Below are positions 63,690 to 64,000 of a DNA stretch of 64,000 bases, piece after piece. A model generated the notes under the pieces. It made no database searches, had not been told where the DNA came from, and was given only the letters and a program-made list of their open reading frames with translations. Position numbers and translations under genes: made by a program. Where the stretch lies: contig CAVUYQ010000026.1 of NCBI GenBank assembly GCA_963745765.1, forward strand, positions 62,001 through 126,000, in the 5' to 3' direction. Origin of the DNA: Ww85 sp963745765. GTDB taxonomy: Bacteria; Desulfobacterota; Desulfobulbia; Desulfobulbales; Desulfocapsaceae. How positions within the stretch are numbered: position 1 is the stretch's first letter; each line of letters starts with the position of its first letter.

Positions 63690-64000
63690 TCAGGAACTGC
63701 AGGAGAGCATGGAACAGCCGGGGCGATTTCTGGCCCACTCAGGTCGTTTTGCCGCATATATTTCATGTTCCGGCTGCTCGTCATAGGGATGGCGTAAAAC
63801 TTCGAGCAGCTTTTCGATCATTGAGAAATCGCCTGCTTCAGCCTTGTCGATAGCCTGCTGGGCGAGATAGTTTCTGAATACATATTTCGGGTTCACCCGG
63901 TTCATGCGTTCATAACGCTGCTGGTTATCGATACTGTTTCTTCGCAGGCGAGACACATAGGCCTTAAGCCAGCCGTTCATCTGCCGGCCATAGTCAGCGT
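63690..64000 (-). CDS. selO: Protein adenylyltransferase SelO, C-terminal part (runs off right edge)
   Basis: The C-terminal 100 or so residues are in the window: ERMNRVNPKYVFRNYLAQQA, then LRHPYDEQPEHEIYAAKRPEWA and the end CSMLSCSS. This is the well-conserved tail of SelO (UPF0061), which AMPylates proteins during redox stress. Bacterial forms carry Cys where eukaryotic ones carry selenocysteine. The frame is open to the window edge. Confidence 0.93.
   Translation of the reverse strand, partial: ADYGRQMNGWLKAYVSRLRRNSIDNQQRYERMNRVNPKYVFRNYLAQQAIDKAEAGDFSMIEKLLEVLRHPYDEQPEHEIYAAKRPEWARNRPGCSMLSCSS

Noticed and set aside
1..64000. CRISPR arrays, tRNA or rRNA genes
   Set aside because: No regularly spaced direct repeats, no cloverleaf or TPsiC-type sequence and no rRNA-like segments were seen on reading; a covariance-model scan would be decisive.

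Overview
The window looks like chromosomal DNA of an anaerobic Gram-negative bacterium, most likely a deltaproteobacterium of the sulfate-reducing kind (Desulfobulbales-like). The grounds are inference from gene content: a soluble NAD-linked HoxEFUYH hydrogenase, an aldehyde:ferredoxin oxidoreductase with its own ferredoxin, a YeiH-type exporter, LpxC next to a receiver domain, many ABC and TRAP uptake systems, and short MITE/REP-like intergenic repeats. No rRNA, tRNA, CRISPR array or prophage was seen.

Region 1 (1-13.1 kb) is a sugar-acid catabolic locus: the tail of an SDR dehydrogenase, a FadR-type GntR regulator, a class II aldolase, a four-carbon acid sugar kinase, a zinc alcohol dehydrogenase, an SDR, an IlvD/Edd dehydratase, and an intact TRAP transporter (dctQMP) behind a sigma-70-like promoter with a FadR-type palindrome. 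The intact genes are interleaved with four decayed ones: an enolase-superfamily gene and a threonine aldolase that each keep both ends but lost the middle, a HAD phosphatase with stops and a frameshift, and a degenerate SDR resembling the one at the left edge.

Region 2 (13.1-29.2 kb) is uptake and salvage: an EamA exporter, upp-uraA for uracil, a complete dpp peptide ABC operon, an Mn-type superoxide dismutase, a membrane diguanylate cyclase, and an aapJQMP-like amino acid ABC operon. A 79-bp hairpin-forming repeat occurs twice in opposite orientation (12.7 and 22.3 kb).

Region 3 (29.2-41.5 kb) holds hoxEFUYH behind a good sigma-54 promoter match. It is followed by an IS1595 transposase remnant, then a YeiH family transporter (also with a sigma-54 match) and two small membrane-associated proteins. 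Next comes a response-regulator receiver domain directly preceding lpxC in a different frame, apparently a split fusion, and a phnD-like remnant.

Region 4 (41.9-51.6 kb) holds a second amino acid ABC operon whose permease carries an inserted lipoyl-like domain. It also holds a BMP-type nucleoside ABC operon enclosing gpt, with its ATPase gene broken by what looks like a single inserted A, then a tandem universal stress protein and a cysteine-rich ferredoxin.

Region 5 (51.7-64 kb) is mixed: a YjdF/DUF2238 membrane protein, a serine/threonine dehydratase, an exported cyclic-nucleotide-binding-like domain, a DUF6790-like membrane protein, an Lrp ligand-binding domain, a peptide deformylase homologue, a DUF985 cupin with surE, a DUF4384 protein, ferredoxin plus aldehyde oxidoreductase, an alkyltransferase-like protein, a CDP-alcohol phosphatidyltransferase, an AEC transporter, and the C-terminus of SelO at the right edge. 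Three copies of a ~134-bp MITE-like element lie at 24.6, 39.5 and 61.2 kb.
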